Origin: Halorussus lipolyticus
Lineage (GTDB): Archaea > Halobacteriota > Halobacteria > Halobacteriales > Haladaptataceae
Length of the DNA: 64,000 nt
Direction of reading: 5' to 3'
NCBI RefSeq assembly: GCF_029338375.1
Contig: NZ_CP119808.1
Location: forward strand, 1-64,000
Part shown: one piece after another, positions 17,234-26,913 of the stretch
Layout: each line of letters opens with the position of its first letter
How positions within the stretch are numbered: the stretch's first letter is position 1
The notes under the pieces: model-generated
What the model saw: only the letters and a program-made list of their open reading frames with translations
Database searches by the model: none
What the model was told of the DNA's origin: nothing
Position numbers and translations under genes: made by a program

Positions 17234-18043
17234 TCAGAGCAGCGCGACCTGTACGAGCGAGAGCACCACCAGCGGGACGTGGAACGCAGCGTGGCCCACC
17301 ATCGCCGCCTCAAGGCTCCGCTGCCAGTACAGCCACCCGAGGAGGACGCCTGCGACTGCGTTCAGAAGGACCGTCCGGGCGATCAGTGCTGGAGTGAGAT
17401 CGACCGATTGGGCGAGCGCGGGGAGGTGACCCACGCCGAACAGCACGGCGGAGACCACAATCGCGGCCCACATTACGGCCGGTCCCGGGCCATCAGTCCG
17501 ATGGCCGGTGACACGCCATCCGACGAACGCGATGACCGACATGAGCCCAAACCGGAGCATAAGTTCCTCGGTGATTCCTCCGTAGAGGAATCGGACCGGT
17601 ACGTACGCGAAGACGTCCAGAAGGGTCGGCCTCGTCGCTCCGATTACTGATTGCGGCAGGTCCTGGGCGACAAAGGGCATTAGCAACGCGTCGAGGACGA
17701 CTATCAGGACGCCCCCGATGATGCCGATTCTGACGGCCAGTCCAACATCCTTCCGGAGACGTTGCCAGATTCCGCCATCAGTTCCCGTCCCGTCGATGAC
17801 GTACGACCGCAATCCCACTCGGGGCGCTGCATATGCGCCGAATAGACATGCGAGGCCGAGGAAAAGCAAAGAGTTGACACCCGAAGAGACGGCGAGAAGC
17901 AGAAGCGTCAGGCCGGTCGGGATGGCACTCGGCGGTGTCGTGAGGAAAATATAGCCGACGAGCGCCACGATCCCTGGCAGACCCAATATCAGAGACACAC
18001 CGAACCGCTTGCCAAACGAGGAATTGCTTGCGATGGAGAGCAT
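17234..18043 (-). CDS. CPBP family intramembrane protease (copy 2)
   Basis: From the ATG at 18043 the protein has 269 residues. The longer open frame to 18250 adds an Arg/Ser/Trp-rich stretch unlike coding sequence, so it was not used. About eight hydrophobic segments are present. The CPBP motif is GGITEELMLRFG, followed downstream by GVGHLPAL with the second conserved His. C-terminal HAAFHVPL matches the third CPBP motif. The EExxxR pattern is kept. Convergent with nothing close; the broken CPBP copy is upstream on the same strand. Confidence 0.82.
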   Translation of the reverse strand: MLSIASNSSFGKRFGVSLILGLPGIVALVGYIFLTTPPSAIPTGLTLLLLAVSSGVNSLLFLGLACLFGAYAAPRVGLRSYVIDGTGTDGGIWQRLRKDVGLAVRIGIIGGVLIVVLDALLMPFVAQDLPQSVIGATRPTLLDVFAYVPVRFLYGGITEELMLRFGLMSVIAFVGWRVTGHRTDGPGPAVMWAAIVVSAVLFGVGHLPALAQSVDLTPALIARTVLLNAVAGVLLGWLYWQRSLEAAMVGHAAFHVPLVVLSLVQVALL

Positions 18044-18098
18044 AGCGGTCTCGACTCCCGATGCCGGCAAAGGCGTTGTGGAACTGTCCTCGCCATCT

Positions 18099-18979
18099 TC
18101 ATCGTGTATTCGAGCCGCGACCAGCAGTTGCCGTCGTCGTTCCATCGCCCCCGGCCTCATATCCGGGCTGACCGCGCGTATCCACGAGCAGCATGGCCAC
18201 GACCACCCAGAGGGCGACCGTCGTGACCACGAGGATCGTCGTAGAATCACCGGTACTGATGACGTCGAGTGGAAGCGGGACGAGGGTGCTGTTGGCCGTG
18301 TTGAACCCAGTGTGTGAGGATGGCGAGCAGGACACTCCCAGTCTCGTTGTTAATCTACGTTAGAACGAACGCAACGCCGACAATGTTCAGGATTCGGACC
18401 ACGGTCGTTGGCGCGACCTCAACGAACGACGCCAGCCCGTGGAACGTTGTCGGACGGTTGCCAACAACGGAAGGTGACAGAACGCCCAGACAACACCGAG
18501 AATGAGCGTCGCTGGCACGGGTGCATATCGCTCCTGGAGCTTCGGGAGCGCGAACCCTCGCCAGCCGGGTTCCTCGTTCCCACCACCAATGAGTGCGATT
18601 GTGACGAACGAGACGAAGACGAGTGAGACGCGCTCAGGGAGCAGTTCAGGGTTGACGGACGCGCCGCCGACGGTGAGGCCGACGCTCGTTAGTGCGATGA
18701 TTAGAAGCGGGATGGTCACCGCAGCGATGTACCACCGCGGCGCGACGCGTCAGTCGACGATCTGGCGTGACCACGCCTGAACCGAATCGCTCCCGAGCCA
18801 CGTGACGACGAGGGCTGCGAGGAACGGGCCGTACCCCTGAGGATGAATCCAAGGGTTCTGATTGGCTCGGTCAGTTCTAAGAGGGGACCCAGCCACGCCA
18901 CCCACGAGATGGCGTAGGCGAACGCGAAAAACGCCGCAACCGGATGGGCATCGACACGCTCGCGAATCTGCTGTCTCAT
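18099..18979 (-). pseudogene. CPBP family protease, broken by frameshifts and a stop
   Basis: Pieces of one gene in three frames. At 18979 it begins MRQQIRERVDAHPVAAFF. After a frame change comes GSDSVQAWSRQIVD, then an in-frame TGA at 18750-18752, then RVAPRWYIAAVTIPLL, GGGNEEPGWRGFALPKL (the catalytic motif) and VVWAFCHLPL. Another frame change near 18430 leads to TGSVLLAILTHTGFNTANS and the C-terminal helices ending at 18099. The TGA sits where the intact relatives in this window have Trp (SWRIHPKWY, KWRIGAKWW). Non-functional as written. Confidence 0.8.
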
Positions 18980-19036
18980 TGTGCGATACTCCGAGGGACG
19001 ATTATTGCTTCTGGTATCGTGTTCTTTGGATAGATT

Positions 19037-20992
19037 TTATACCGGCAGAATGCCGAGCAAGGACAGTTGCCAGGCGAACAGAAGCGCGAGTGCCGTCACC
19101 ACCGAATAATGCAGTCGAGCGGGCCGGCTCCAGTAACTATCGCGCCATGCGAAGCCCGTTACCACGATGGCCCCGACTGTACCGGCGAGGGCGACGTACC
19201 GAAGGACCTTCCCGGCCTGGAGCGCCAACGACGGCGAGGCGGCTTCAGCGTTGAAATTGATCCAGGCGAACAGGAAGATCACCAATACGACCAGCCAGAG
19301 CAGACTCATCGTTCCCAGAACCCACTGGGCTGCCCGCTCATGGTCGCTCGGAATGTCACTCCCTCGCCAGCGTCGCCACACCGGCCCGCCGAGCCATAGC
19401 AAAAGGACAGAGAGGAAGGCCACGATGCCTGCTCCGAGGACGGACTGGAGCACGGTGAGACTCTCGTACCACGGGACGCGCTCGTACGTAGCCGGCCCGA
19501 ATGAGTGTCGGAACAGGTGGGTCGCACGCCCGTTCTTGTCGAACTGGAAGACCAGCAGATCGCCCCCGCCGACCTCCTCGTAGACGCCGGGTCGCCGTTC
19601 GACCCACCGACGAGTTTCTTCCCCCAGGGAAGCGGTCGTCAAATATCCCTCGTCGGTGGCTCTGACGCTGTAGGTCCGCGTCATCACGCCGAGGACACGC
19701 TCCCAAGAGGACTCCGAAATGGTTAGCGAGCGGTAGTCACCAGTCAGTTCGCGCGCCCGTTCGGCGGCACCAGCCGGTGGTTCCACGACGGGAGTGTCCG
19801 ACCGCGGGTAGTACCGATCCGTGAATGCCTGGAGGAGTTCGAACCGAGCGGGGCCGCCGCCGGGACTGTTGTAGACGACGAAAATCCCTGTATCACGCTC
19901 GGGATAGAGCGCCAGCAGACTCTTGAATCGCGGTGTGTCGCCCCAGTGACCGACGATCGTCTCGCCGTTGCGGTCCATCTCAATGAACCCGTAAGCCATC
20001 CCGTTGAGTTCCGGCACCTCCTCGGACTTCGTGAAGTGCCGCCGGTGCATATCGCGGGCCGTCGCGGCCTTCAGGATCTGCTCCGAGTTGTAAGAACCTT
20101 CGTTCAGGTGTGCGATCATGAAACGGCTCATGTCGGTCGTAGTCGTGCGGAGCGATCCGCCTTCGGGCGGAAGCGTCCAGATAACCGGTTTATGGGATTG
20201 GTACTCGCCGTTCTGGTGGGTATATCCGATGGCCCGGCGTGACTCCAGTCGGTCGGGGAGTGGCTGGGCGTACGTCGTATCGGTCATACCAAGCGGAATA
20301 AAAATACGGTCGTCGACCAACTCACTAAAACTCGCGTCGGACTGCTCGGCAAGGGCGTGTCCGGCCAGCGCCGTCCCGTAGTTCGAGTAAGCGACGAACT
20401 GGCCCGGCGGCCTGACCCGCGACGGCTGGTGATCGGTGAGAATCTCCTCCATCGGACGTATCTCGTCGGGGTCGTCAGCGACCATTCCCGAGAAAGTGTC
20501 CTCGAATCCCGCCGAGTGCGTACCGAGGTCTTCGAGCGTAACGGGCTGGGCGTAGGTGTCCGGCACCGTGACCGTAGAGTCAGCCAGGTACTCGTTGACA
20601 TCGCGGTCGAGTTCGAGTTGCCCGTCTTCGACGCCTTGCATCACGGCGGTCCATGTCACGAGCTTGCCGGTCGAGCCGATACTGAAGACGGTCTCGTTCG
20701 CGACGACCGGTCGCTGGGATTCGAGTTCCGCGTACCCGTAGCCCTTCGCAAGGACCACCTCCCCGTCGTTGACGATTACCACGGCCGCACCCGGGACGTG
20801 GTACTCCTCCAACTGGCGGGCCATCGTCTTGTCAAGCCATGCCTCGGTCTCCGTTCGATTTGTCAGTTCGCTCTGGTCAGAAAGGGTATCAGCTGAGCGG
20901 ACGGCGGGAGCTGCTGTCGTTCCGATCGGTGTGCTCACGAGAGCGACGATCAGGGCAACTACGACGATGGATTGAATGTATCGATATTGCAT
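19037..20992 (-). CDS. Exported beta-lactamase-like serine hydrolase with membrane C-terminus
   Basis: A 651-residue protein. Residues 1-27 are a signal or anchor helix ending near TTAA. The class C beta-lactamase/PBP4-like catalytic domain spans about 45-400: SxxK motif STGK (Ser107, Lys110), YSNYG around residue 215 (the YxN motif), and GHWGDT as the third motif. A beta-rich region follows (about 400-500). The last 150 residues contain four hydrophobic helices. Such proteins act outside the membrane on peptides, esters or D-amino-acid bonds; haloarchaea lack peptidoglycan, so a peptidase or esterase role is more likely. It is embedded among CPBP genes, and the broken hydrolase at 13984 shows that this pairing occurs twice here. 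Confidence 0.85.
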   Translation of the reverse strand: MQYRYIQSIVVVALIVALVSTPIGTTAAPAVRSADTLSDQSELTNRTETEAWLDKTMARQLEEYHVPGAAVVIVNDGEVVLAKGYGYAELESQRPVVANETVFSIGSTGKLVTWTAVMQGVEDGQLELDRDVNEYLADSTVTVPDTYAQPVTLEDLGTHSAGFEDTFSGMVADDPDEIRPMEEILTDHQPSRVRPPGQFVAYSNYGTALAGHALAEQSDASFSELVDDRIFIPLGMTDTTYAQPLPDRLESRRAIGYTHQNGEYQSHKPVIWTLPPEGGSLRTTTTDMSRFMIAHLNEGSYNSEQILKAATARDMHRRHFTKSEEVPELNGMAYGFIEMDRNGETIVGHWGDTPRFKSLLALYPERDTGIFVVYNSPGGGPARFELLQAFTDRYYPRSDTPVVEPPAGAAERARELTGDYRSLTISESSWERVLGVMTRTYSVRATDEGYLTTASLGEETRRWVERRPGVYEEVGGGDLLVFQFDKNGRATHLFRHSFGPATYERVPWYESLTVLQSVLGAGIVAFLSVLLLWLGGPVWRRWRGSDIPSDHERAAQWVLGTMSLLWLVVLVIFLFAWINFNAEAASPSLALQAGKVLRYVALAGTVGAIVVTGFAWRDSYWSRPARLHYSVVTALALLFAWQLSLLGILPV

Positions 20993-21096
20993 GGTATTTC
21001 CCGTTTCAAGGGCTACTTCGAGTGTGACCCCTGAATCGGACCGTGGCGAAACCTGATTGGCCGCAGTGGCCGGTTACCAAATCACGCTGACTCGCG

Positions 21097-21753
21097 TCAT
21101 GCCGGCTCCTGGACGTCGTCTAATCGGTCGCTCATTCCCAACAGGTATCCGCCGAAGGCGACCAGCCAGAGCATCACTGGGTAGATTATCATCCGCTCTG
21201 TCCCACCGTGACTGATGGGGCCAAATGCCGCAGTGTTACCCCCATCGCCGAGGGCCATCAGCACGACGAAGACGAGGCCGAGCCCGCCGGCGAGGATGGA
21301 CAGTACTCGCATGACGCCACTGAGGCGGGTCGCGCTCCCGATGGCCTGCACGTTGAAGAACACGAACGCGAGCAGCGCGGCGAGTCCGTGGAGGCCGCCG
21401 GTGTCAAGTGGGAAGAGGCCAGCACCGATCGCACCGAGGCCCGCCAGTGCGAAGATGGCCAGCAACCAACGTTTGCCGTGGGTTCTATAGAAGAAGTACC
21501 CGCCGAGAAGGTTGAAAATACCGACGACGACCAGTGAGATGTTGAACAGGAGCGCCGTCTCCGGGAATACACCGAGGTCACTGATGGCAGCCGCGCCGAA
21601 GTCGTAGCCAGGGACCATCGCCGCCCCGAGCATGATGACGGTCATGAACTGTGCAGCGAGTGCGAAGAAGAATACACCCGCCAGTTTTTGCGTCTCGACC
21701 GTGAACCCACGAATCGAGAAGGCTCTTCCGTCGTAGGATTTGAATTGCGTCAT
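21097..21753 (-). CDS. DUF998 family membrane protein
   Basis: A 218-residue protein with six or seven hydrophobic segments. The arrangement around GIFNLLGGYFFYRTHGKR, GLFPLDTGGLHGLAAL and GGTERMIIYPVMLWLVAFG is that of DUF998 proteins, whose function is undefined. The start at 21753 gives a polar 25-residue N-terminus. It lies 104 bases upstream of the serine hydrolase on the same strand, so the two may be co-transcribed. Confidence 0.8.
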   Translation of the reverse strand: MTQFKSYDGRAFSIRGFTVETQKLAGVFFFALAAQFMTVIMLGAAMVPGYDFGAAAISDLGVFPETALLFNISLVVVGIFNLLGGYFFYRTHGKRWLLAIFALAGLGAIGAGLFPLDTGGLHGLAALLAFVFFNVQAIGSATRLSGVMRVLSILAGGLGLVFVVLMALGDGGNTAAFGPISHGGTERMIIYPVMLWLVAFGGYLLGMSDRLDDVQEPA

Positions 21754-22040
21754 ATCTCGGTCACCTACACACTAATTGGTTTGACGAGAGCTTAAACTAG
21801 AAGGGCGCTTTTCACCGCCTCAGATGATCGATTCGCAGAGGTCGCAGTATGAGTGGCGATATCACCGAACGAAAAGCCAGGCAACGAGTCCAACGGAATG
21901 TTCGGCGAACTCGGGCGCATTCGAGAACTGCTGAAGCAGGGATGTACGGCGTAGCAGCACGGTTTTTCCGTGTCCTCTTGGATGCGATGTACCCGTATTA
22001 TTCCGATGACAGGAGGTAGTACAGTAGGGCTATCACGACC

Positions 22041-22889
22041 ATGACGGCAACCGACCGATTGGAAACCCTGGCACAGTCGATTACTCCGTGGGGGTTCCCC
22101 GTCCTCTATCTCGGGTGGGCTTACCTGTTCTGGGCCCCCATTTTCGGCTCGGGAACCTCCGTCTGGGAGGGGACGAACCTCCTGCTCTTCCTCATCGGCG
22201 GCGCGAGCCCGCTGCTCGCCGGCCTCACGATGGGCTGGCTCACGGGTGGGACAGAGCGCGTTCGTGACCTTGGTCGTCGGCTCGTAGACGTTGGACGAAT
22301 ATCTGCGAGATGGTGGCTCGTCATCCTCGTGTTCTGGCCGCTTTTCAATCTCTTCACCGCAGGGGCTGCAATCGCACTTGGCGTCACAGATCGGCCGATC
22401 AGCGTCGTCTGGGCAATCCTGACTGATCCTGCGACGCTCGGGTTCATGCTGGCACTTGGCCTGCTGTTTCCTGCAATCGAGGAAATTGGACTCCGGGGCT
22501 ACTATCTCGACCGGCTCCAGGAGCGGTTCAGTCCAGTCGTCGCCGGGATACTCAACGGAAGTACTTGGGCCGCTTGGCACGCGGCGTTCGTCTTCTTTCC
22601 GGGCTACTACGCGAACACCAGTTACGACCCAGCGCTCTGGTGGTGGATGCCGAGTATCGTCCTGCACACGCTAATTTTCGTCTGGATCTACAACAACACG
22701 GAACGGAGTATTCTCGCTGTCCTCCTGATCCACTCGCTGATGAACCTCACCGGTGAGTTTCTCGGTCTCGCCGACGATATGTTCCCATTTCAGCTTCCCG
22801 CCCTCGTGCTCGTTGTCACCGCTCTCGTCGTCAGCGGCCAACTGTCCCGTGCATCTGTAGCACCCAAACCGTCACCAGTAGGGGAGTAA
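22041..22889 (+). CDS. CPBP family intramembrane protease (copy 3)
   Basis: A 282-residue membrane protein with about eight hydrophobic helices. Motif 1 is IEEIGLRGYYLDRLQ, motif 2 WAAWHAAF, motif 3 NTERSILAVLLIHSLMN, all as expected for an active CPBP protease (Glu-Glu-x3-Arg, two histidines and Asn). Head of a co-directional set with copies 4 and 5, but gaps of about 280 and 570 bases suggest separate promoters. The long antisense frame over it is a shadow. Confidence 0.87.
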   Translation: MTATDRLETLAQSITPWGFPVLYLGWAYLFWAPIFGSGTSVWEGTNLLLFLIGGASPLLAGLTMGWLTGGTERVRDLGRRLVDVGRISARWWLVILVFWPLFNLFTAGAAIALGVTDRPISVVWAILTDPATLGFMLALGLLFPAIEEIGLRGYYLDRLQERFSPVVAGILNGSTWAAWHAAFVFFPGYYANTSYDPALWWWMPSIVLHTLIFVWIYNNTERSILAVLLIHSLMNLTGEFLGLADDMFPFQLPALVLVVTALVVSGQLSRASVAPKPSPVGE

Positions 22890-23172
22890 CAGGAATCCAT
22901 ACGACCGAGATTCTAACTCCAGAGCCGCCGAGATCCAAATCTCAAAACTCTCATCGAGGAGTCCTTCGAGTCAACAAGACGCTCGCACTCAACCCCTCTC
23001 TCAAACTCAGTAAACCGACAGCGTCTGTTGGTCTTCAAGAATCTTTGAGTTTCAGAATTTACAAAATATCGAGATAATAACAATCCTTTTCTTAATGGAC
23101 CCTGGAAGTCGGCTACGAGCATGACACTCATAAAAACAGGTTATCAATTTCGCGGAGTGCGGGTGAGGTAAG

Positions 23173-24057
23173 ATGACTGGTGAGGTCCAACAGTCCGGAG
23201 TCCGGTCGTGGATAGACCGCCACCGCCTCGTCGCCTTCCTGCTGATTACCTACTCGTTCACGTGGATGATTCAGGGAATCGTTGCGGCCATGGGGCTTGA
23301 GGCGTCGTGGACACAGTCGATTCTCATCGGCTTCGGCGGGTTCGGGCCACCCGTCGGAGCCGCCGTCGTCATCTGGGCCAGCGGTGGCGACCTCCGCAAG
23401 TGGATCGGGCAGTTCTTCAAATGGCGTATCGGTGCTAAGTGGTGGGTGATCGTGCTCGGACTGCCCTTCATACTGCTTGGCTCGGGAGTCATCCTGTTCG
23501 TAGCGCTCGGCGGCCCCATCGACTTGAACTCGTTCCCGTTCCCGGGGATTTATCTCTTCGTGCTGGTCTGGGGAACCATATGGGGCGGCGGCCAGGAGGA
23601 CCTCGGCTGGCGCGGCTTTATGCTCCCACTCCTCCAGGACAAGTACAGTGCACTGGTCTCCAGTCTCATCGTCGGCGTCTCCTGGGCCGCCTGGCACCTC
23701 CCACTGTTCCTCAACGCGGCCACGACCCAAGGCGCGTGGCCGCTCTCCCAGCAGCTGATCTGGGTCGTCTCGATCCTCTCCGGCGCGATCATCTGGACCT
23801 GGATGTACAACAGTACTGGTAGCGTCCTGGCTGTCGCCGTGGTTCACGCCGGCATCAACGGAATGGGCATCTTCCATCCCGCTGACGTGGAAGCATTGGC
23901 TCCCGGCGGAGTCCCGGACATGGCATTGAACCTCCTCGCCGAGGTGACTGGCGCCGTCCCGCTCCTCCTGTTCGCGGTTCTTCTCGTGGTCGTTTACGGG
24001 GGGGAACGGCTCGCAGATGGCGAGATTCCCGGGCCCGAAGTTGTTGGCCTCGATTGA
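23173..24057 (+). CDS. CPBP family intramembrane protease (copy 4)
   Basis: A 294-residue membrane protein. Motif 1 is GGGQEDLGWRGFMLPLL (catalytic pair Glu-Asp rather than Glu-Glu), motif 2 SWAAWHLPLF, motif 3 NSTGSVLAVAVVHAGING. The N-terminal half includes KWRIGAKWW, the block matching the interrupted copy at 18750. Closest relative in the window by eye is the copy at 25933 (QEEFGWRG, SWRIHPKWY). A strong palindrome lies just after the stop. Confidence 0.87.
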   Translation: MTGEVQQSGVRSWIDRHRLVAFLLITYSFTWMIQGIVAAMGLEASWTQSILIGFGGFGPPVGAAVVIWASGGDLRKWIGQFFKWRIGAKWWVIVLGLPFILLGSGVILFVALGGPIDLNSFPFPGIYLFVLVWGTIWGGGQEDLGWRGFMLPLLQDKYSALVSSLIVGVSWAAWHLPLFLNAATTQGAWPLSQQLIWVVSILSGAIIWTWMYNSTGSVLAVAVVHAGINGMGIFHPADVEALAPGGVPDMALNLLAEVTGAVPLLLFAVLLVVVYGGERLADGEIPGPEVVGLD

Positions 24058-24072
24058 CGCTATTAGGACATC

Positions 24073-24134
24073 TCACCTTCTCGGTGGGTGGGTATCGGAT
24101 CAACACTACAGGCTCTCGTTTGACTGTCAAACGA
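24073..24134. terminator. Hairpins after CPBP copy 4, including a perfect 19-bp palindrome
   Basis: CACC/GGTG pairs near 24074-24087. At 24116-24134 TCGTTTGAC and GTCAAACGA form a perfect 9-bp inverted repeat around one T. A terminator or a dimeric regulator's operator is possible; there is no long T-tract. Confidence 0.4.
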
Positions 24135-24420
24135 ATCTACCTCTGAGGCATGAGGCGGCCGAAATCGCCCGTTCAAACCACTGAATCTAGCAACTAATCT
24201 ATAGGTCTGCGCTCCCTGTGCAAAGATACAGCGCGCGTATCTTACATGGCGAGACGACACGATGCTCGCAGTCTCCGCATCCGCTTAATTAGCGCAGGGC
24301 CTCAATCAAAGCACGTTGCGTAAGGACGAAAATGGTCCTGCGAACAGAGAGAACGGCAGTTTGTCTGTGATTTCAGTAGAGGCCGACGCGACCACTTCCT
24401 GAGAAACCCTATAAGGCCAG

Positions 24421-24600
24421 TCACGTTGTTGAATTGTCGCTTAAGAGCATGGCCGTGGAAACGAGCAGTATCGGGATCGAGCCTAGTAAAATGTAGATGT
24501 GAAAAGCGGTGTCCTCGAACGTCGCTAGCATCTTCTCGCTGGCTGCATCTGGCAGATGAACGCCGAATAGCTCCGAATCGTAGGTCTCAAGCTTAGTATT
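24421..24600 (-). pseudogene. 3' remnant of a membrane-protein gene
   Basis: The minus strand carries an open piece without start, reading YDSELFGVHLPDAASEKM, FEDTAFHIYILLGSIPIL and a final helix ending LLSDNSTT with TGA at 24421. Composition and a clean hydrophobic helix suggest the end of a real gene whose 5' part is gone, replaced by the promoter region of CPBP copy 5. The remaining 24140-24420 shows nothing. Confidence 0.4.
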
Positions 24601-24603
24601 ATG

Positions 24604-24609
24604 TATTTA
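24604..24609 (+). promoter_or_regulatory. TATA box of CPBP copy 5
   Basis: TATTTA in TATTATGTATTTAGCG lies about 24 bases before the ATG at 24630, predicting a leaderless transcript and supporting that start. Confidence 0.4.
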
Positions 24610-24629
24610 GCGACACCTATGGTTGGATA

Positions 24630-25487
24630 ATGCGCGAAACTGAAAGCCGAAAAATCGGCAGTACGTCGGTGGAAGTTGGAAATCCTTGGGTATTCTTCGC
24701 TGTGACGTATGCCATTACTTGGACCGTCTTACTGTTGGCGATAGTGTTGGGTATCAATTTTCAGACCGCTGAAGGAGTTGTGGTGCAATTATTGGGCCTG
24801 ATCGGCCCTAGTGCTGCCGGTATCGGATTTGTCTACCTTGTCTACGACGAGGAGGGGAGGGCAGATTTCTGGAATCGCATCAAGGAGGTTAGCAGAATCG
24901 GCGTGGGATGGGTCCTCGTTATCCTTCTGGTCCCAATCGTCGTGACTGTCGTGGCAGGAATCGCGGATTTCCTCCTGGAAGGCCCAGGTGTAACATGGGG
25001 CGAAGTGGTCCAAGAGACGAGTGTTAATCCCTTGGCAATTCTACCAGCACTTTTCATTGCGACACTCCCACCGATCTTGGAAGAATTGGGATGGCGTGGC
25101 TACGCATTAGACCGTCTTCAGATGGATTGGTCGGCATTAAGTGCCAGTTTGATTCTAGGCGTGGTTTGGGCGGGCTGGCACCTCCCCTTGTTCTTCATCG
25201 AAGGTTCGTTTCACCGTGAGGTGGTTGGATTCGCAACAGTAGGATTCTGGCTGTTCATGATTGGCATCGTCGCGCTCTCGGTTGTCTTCACCTGGGTGTA
25301 CAATCACATCTCGCGGAGCATTCTCGGCATAATCATCTTACACGGATGGGTGAATTTTGTGTCTACGACTATTGAGGTTGCAGACGAATTTTTCTACCCC
25401 GTCTGGGTGCTTCTTGCCTTCCTCGTCGTGGGAATTTGGGGACCGAAAACCCTGACAAAGCGTGATACCGTTCCAAAGCCGCCATAG
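24630..25487 (+). CDS. CPBP family intramembrane protease (copy 5)
   Basis: A 285-residue membrane protein. Motif 1 is LEELGWRGYALDRLQ, motif 2 VWAGWHLPLF, motif 3 HISRSILGIIILHGWVNF. About eight hydrophobic helices and all catalytic residues present. Codon use is AT-richer than in copy 4, so it probably arrived separately rather than by local duplication. Start fixed by a TATA box 24 bases upstream. Confidence 0.87.
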   Translation: MRETESRKIGSTSVEVGNPWVFFAVTYAITWTVLLLAIVLGINFQTAEGVVVQLLGLIGPSAAGIGFVYLVYDEEGRADFWNRIKEVSRIGVGWVLVILLVPIVVTVVAGIADFLLEGPGVTWGEVVQETSVNPLAILPALFIATLPPILEELGWRGYALDRLQMDWSALSASLILGVVWAGWHLPLFFIEGSFHREVVGFATVGFWLFMIGIVALSVVFTWVYNHISRSILGIIILHGWVNFVSTTIEVADEFFYPVWVLLAFLVVGIWGPKTLTKRDTVPKPP

Positions 25488-25551
25488 AGTGCGGATTAAC
25501 AACTTAGAAGTACGGCATGACCAAAAGGAATTCAGTTGACCGTCAATAGCG

Positions 25552-25917
25552 AACGATTCGACCGGGCCGCCTTCTATATGCAATCGCTGTATGGGTAGGA
25601 CTGGCGGTCCTCGCAATACTCAATGCAGTGATTCGAGAGGGATTAATTTCTCCGGTTGTCGGCGATTACTTGGGACACGTCACGAGCACGATTACGTTCG
25701 TCTCGGGCCTGTTCGTGGTGTCACACTTCTACTTCGGTCAGTACATCCACCACTCGGTCAGGGAACTCGTTGCCATCGGAGTCATGTAGCCGGCAATGAC
25801 GATACTCTTCGAGTTCGGGTTCGGCCGCTACCTGATGGGCAACTCTTGGGATGCGCTCACAGCTGATTATAATCTGCTCAGGGGTCGCGGGTGGTCGTTA
25901 GTTCTACTCTCCATGCC
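25552..25917 (+). pseudogene. Membrane-protein gene with in-frame TAG and lost 5' end
   Basis: One continuous frame reads LLYAIAVWVGLAVLAILNAV, FVSGLFVVSHFYFGQYIHHS, then an in-frame TAG at 25787-25789 after IGVM, then PAMTILFEFGFGRYLMG to a second stop. Three hydrophobic segments are visible. No in-frame start precedes it, and the frame opens after a stop at about 25549. The interrupted position could be Trp (TGG to TAG). No family recognised. Confidence 0.5.
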
Positions 25918-25932
25918 TAATTAGTGATCGGC

Positions 25933-26802
25933 TTACGTCTCGGTGTTCCAGTCCGGGCTGACTCGGTAATCGTAGAGGTGGACGCCGGTCGCTACAACGA
26001 CGAGCAGTACGACCGCCCACGTGATAACCGCGTGTGATCCGTTCAGCGTGACGAGCGTGCTCCAGTCGATGGCCTCACCGACGAGGACGACGTCCAGATC
26101 GAGCGGAACCTGTCCGGTCGTCGCGTTGTCGGTTCCGTGCATCAGCATGGCCAACAGAACGCTCCCGTTCGATCCGTTGAAGACCCACCCGAGGAGCACG
26201 GAGAACGCGATAATCCCGACGAAGTAGGCAACGATGAGCTCGAGCGGCCAGTCTGCGCGGAACCCGCCAGGAATGAACTGAGGTAGATGCCATAGCCCCC
26301 AGAATACACCGATGATGAGGGCCGCGGACAACCCGCCATACCGCTCTTGCAATTCGGGCTGAGCGAATCCTCGCCACCCGAACTCCTCCTGTCCACCGCC
26401 GATGAACGTCCCGAGAATGATCCCGATGACGATCGTAATCGGATCGAAATCGAAGGCCGCCCAGTCGATTGGACCGCCGAGCGCCCACGAGACGGCTCCG
26501 GCCGCGTACGTGATGGCGAATGGGATCAGGATCGCGGCGGCATACCATTTCGGATGGATGCGCCAGGAAAAGACGTCGCTGAGCCACTTCCTGACACTCT
26601 CGCCACTCGCCCACAGGACAATTGCAGCAGCAACTCCCGGTGAAAGCGGGCTGAGGAATCCTTCGATGAACCATCTCCCCCACGATGGATCCATTTCGAG
26701 GAGTTTCGGGATGGCATCGAGCGTCCACGAAAGCGTGTACGTCAGCACGAAGAACGACGTAATTCGGTACTGTCCGATTCGTTTGGTGATTAGCGATGCC
26801 AT
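25933..26802 (-). CDS. CPBP family intramembrane protease (copy 6)
   Basis: A 289-residue membrane protein with motif 1 GGGQEEFGWRGFAQPEL, motif 2 FWGLWHLPQF and motif 3 GSNGSVLLAMLMHGTDN. It lies 111 bases downstream of the ABC permease on the same strand, so ATPase, permease and protease may form one unit: an exporter plus an intramembrane peptidase. In bacteria this combination often matures, exports or gives immunity to peptides; the analogy is inference. Confidence 0.87.
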   Translation of the reverse strand: MASLITKRIGQYRITSFFVLTYTLSWTLDAIPKLLEMDPSWGRWFIEGFLSPLSPGVAAAIVLWASGESVRKWLSDVFSWRIHPKWYAAAILIPFAITYAAGAVSWALGGPIDWAAFDFDPITIVIGIILGTFIGGGQEEFGWRGFAQPELQERYGGLSAALIIGVFWGLWHLPQFIPGGFRADWPLELIVAYFVGIIAFSVLLGWVFNGSNGSVLLAMLMHGTDNATTGQVPLDLDVVLVGEAIDWSTLVTLNGSHAVITWAVVLLVVVATGVHLYDYRVSPDWNTET

Positions 26803-26913
26803 GGCTCCTTAGACGCCTCCAATGAGAGAAGTCGCTTTCTTCGTTGGGCGGGAGATCTCCGTGTGTTCATTGGTCATCATCGTGGTTGGTCTGTAGTGTT
26901 TGGACAGTTGGCG

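Noticed and set aside
18043..18250. 69-residue N-terminal extension of CPBP copy 2
   Set aside because: Arg/Ser/Trp-rich and unlike a membrane-protein start; the ATG at 18043 begins the helical part.
21792..23877. Two long antisense frames (291 and 249 codons) over CPBP copies 3 and 4
   Set aside because: The plus strand carries all CPBP motifs; the antisense products are Arg/Pro/Asp-rich without structure.
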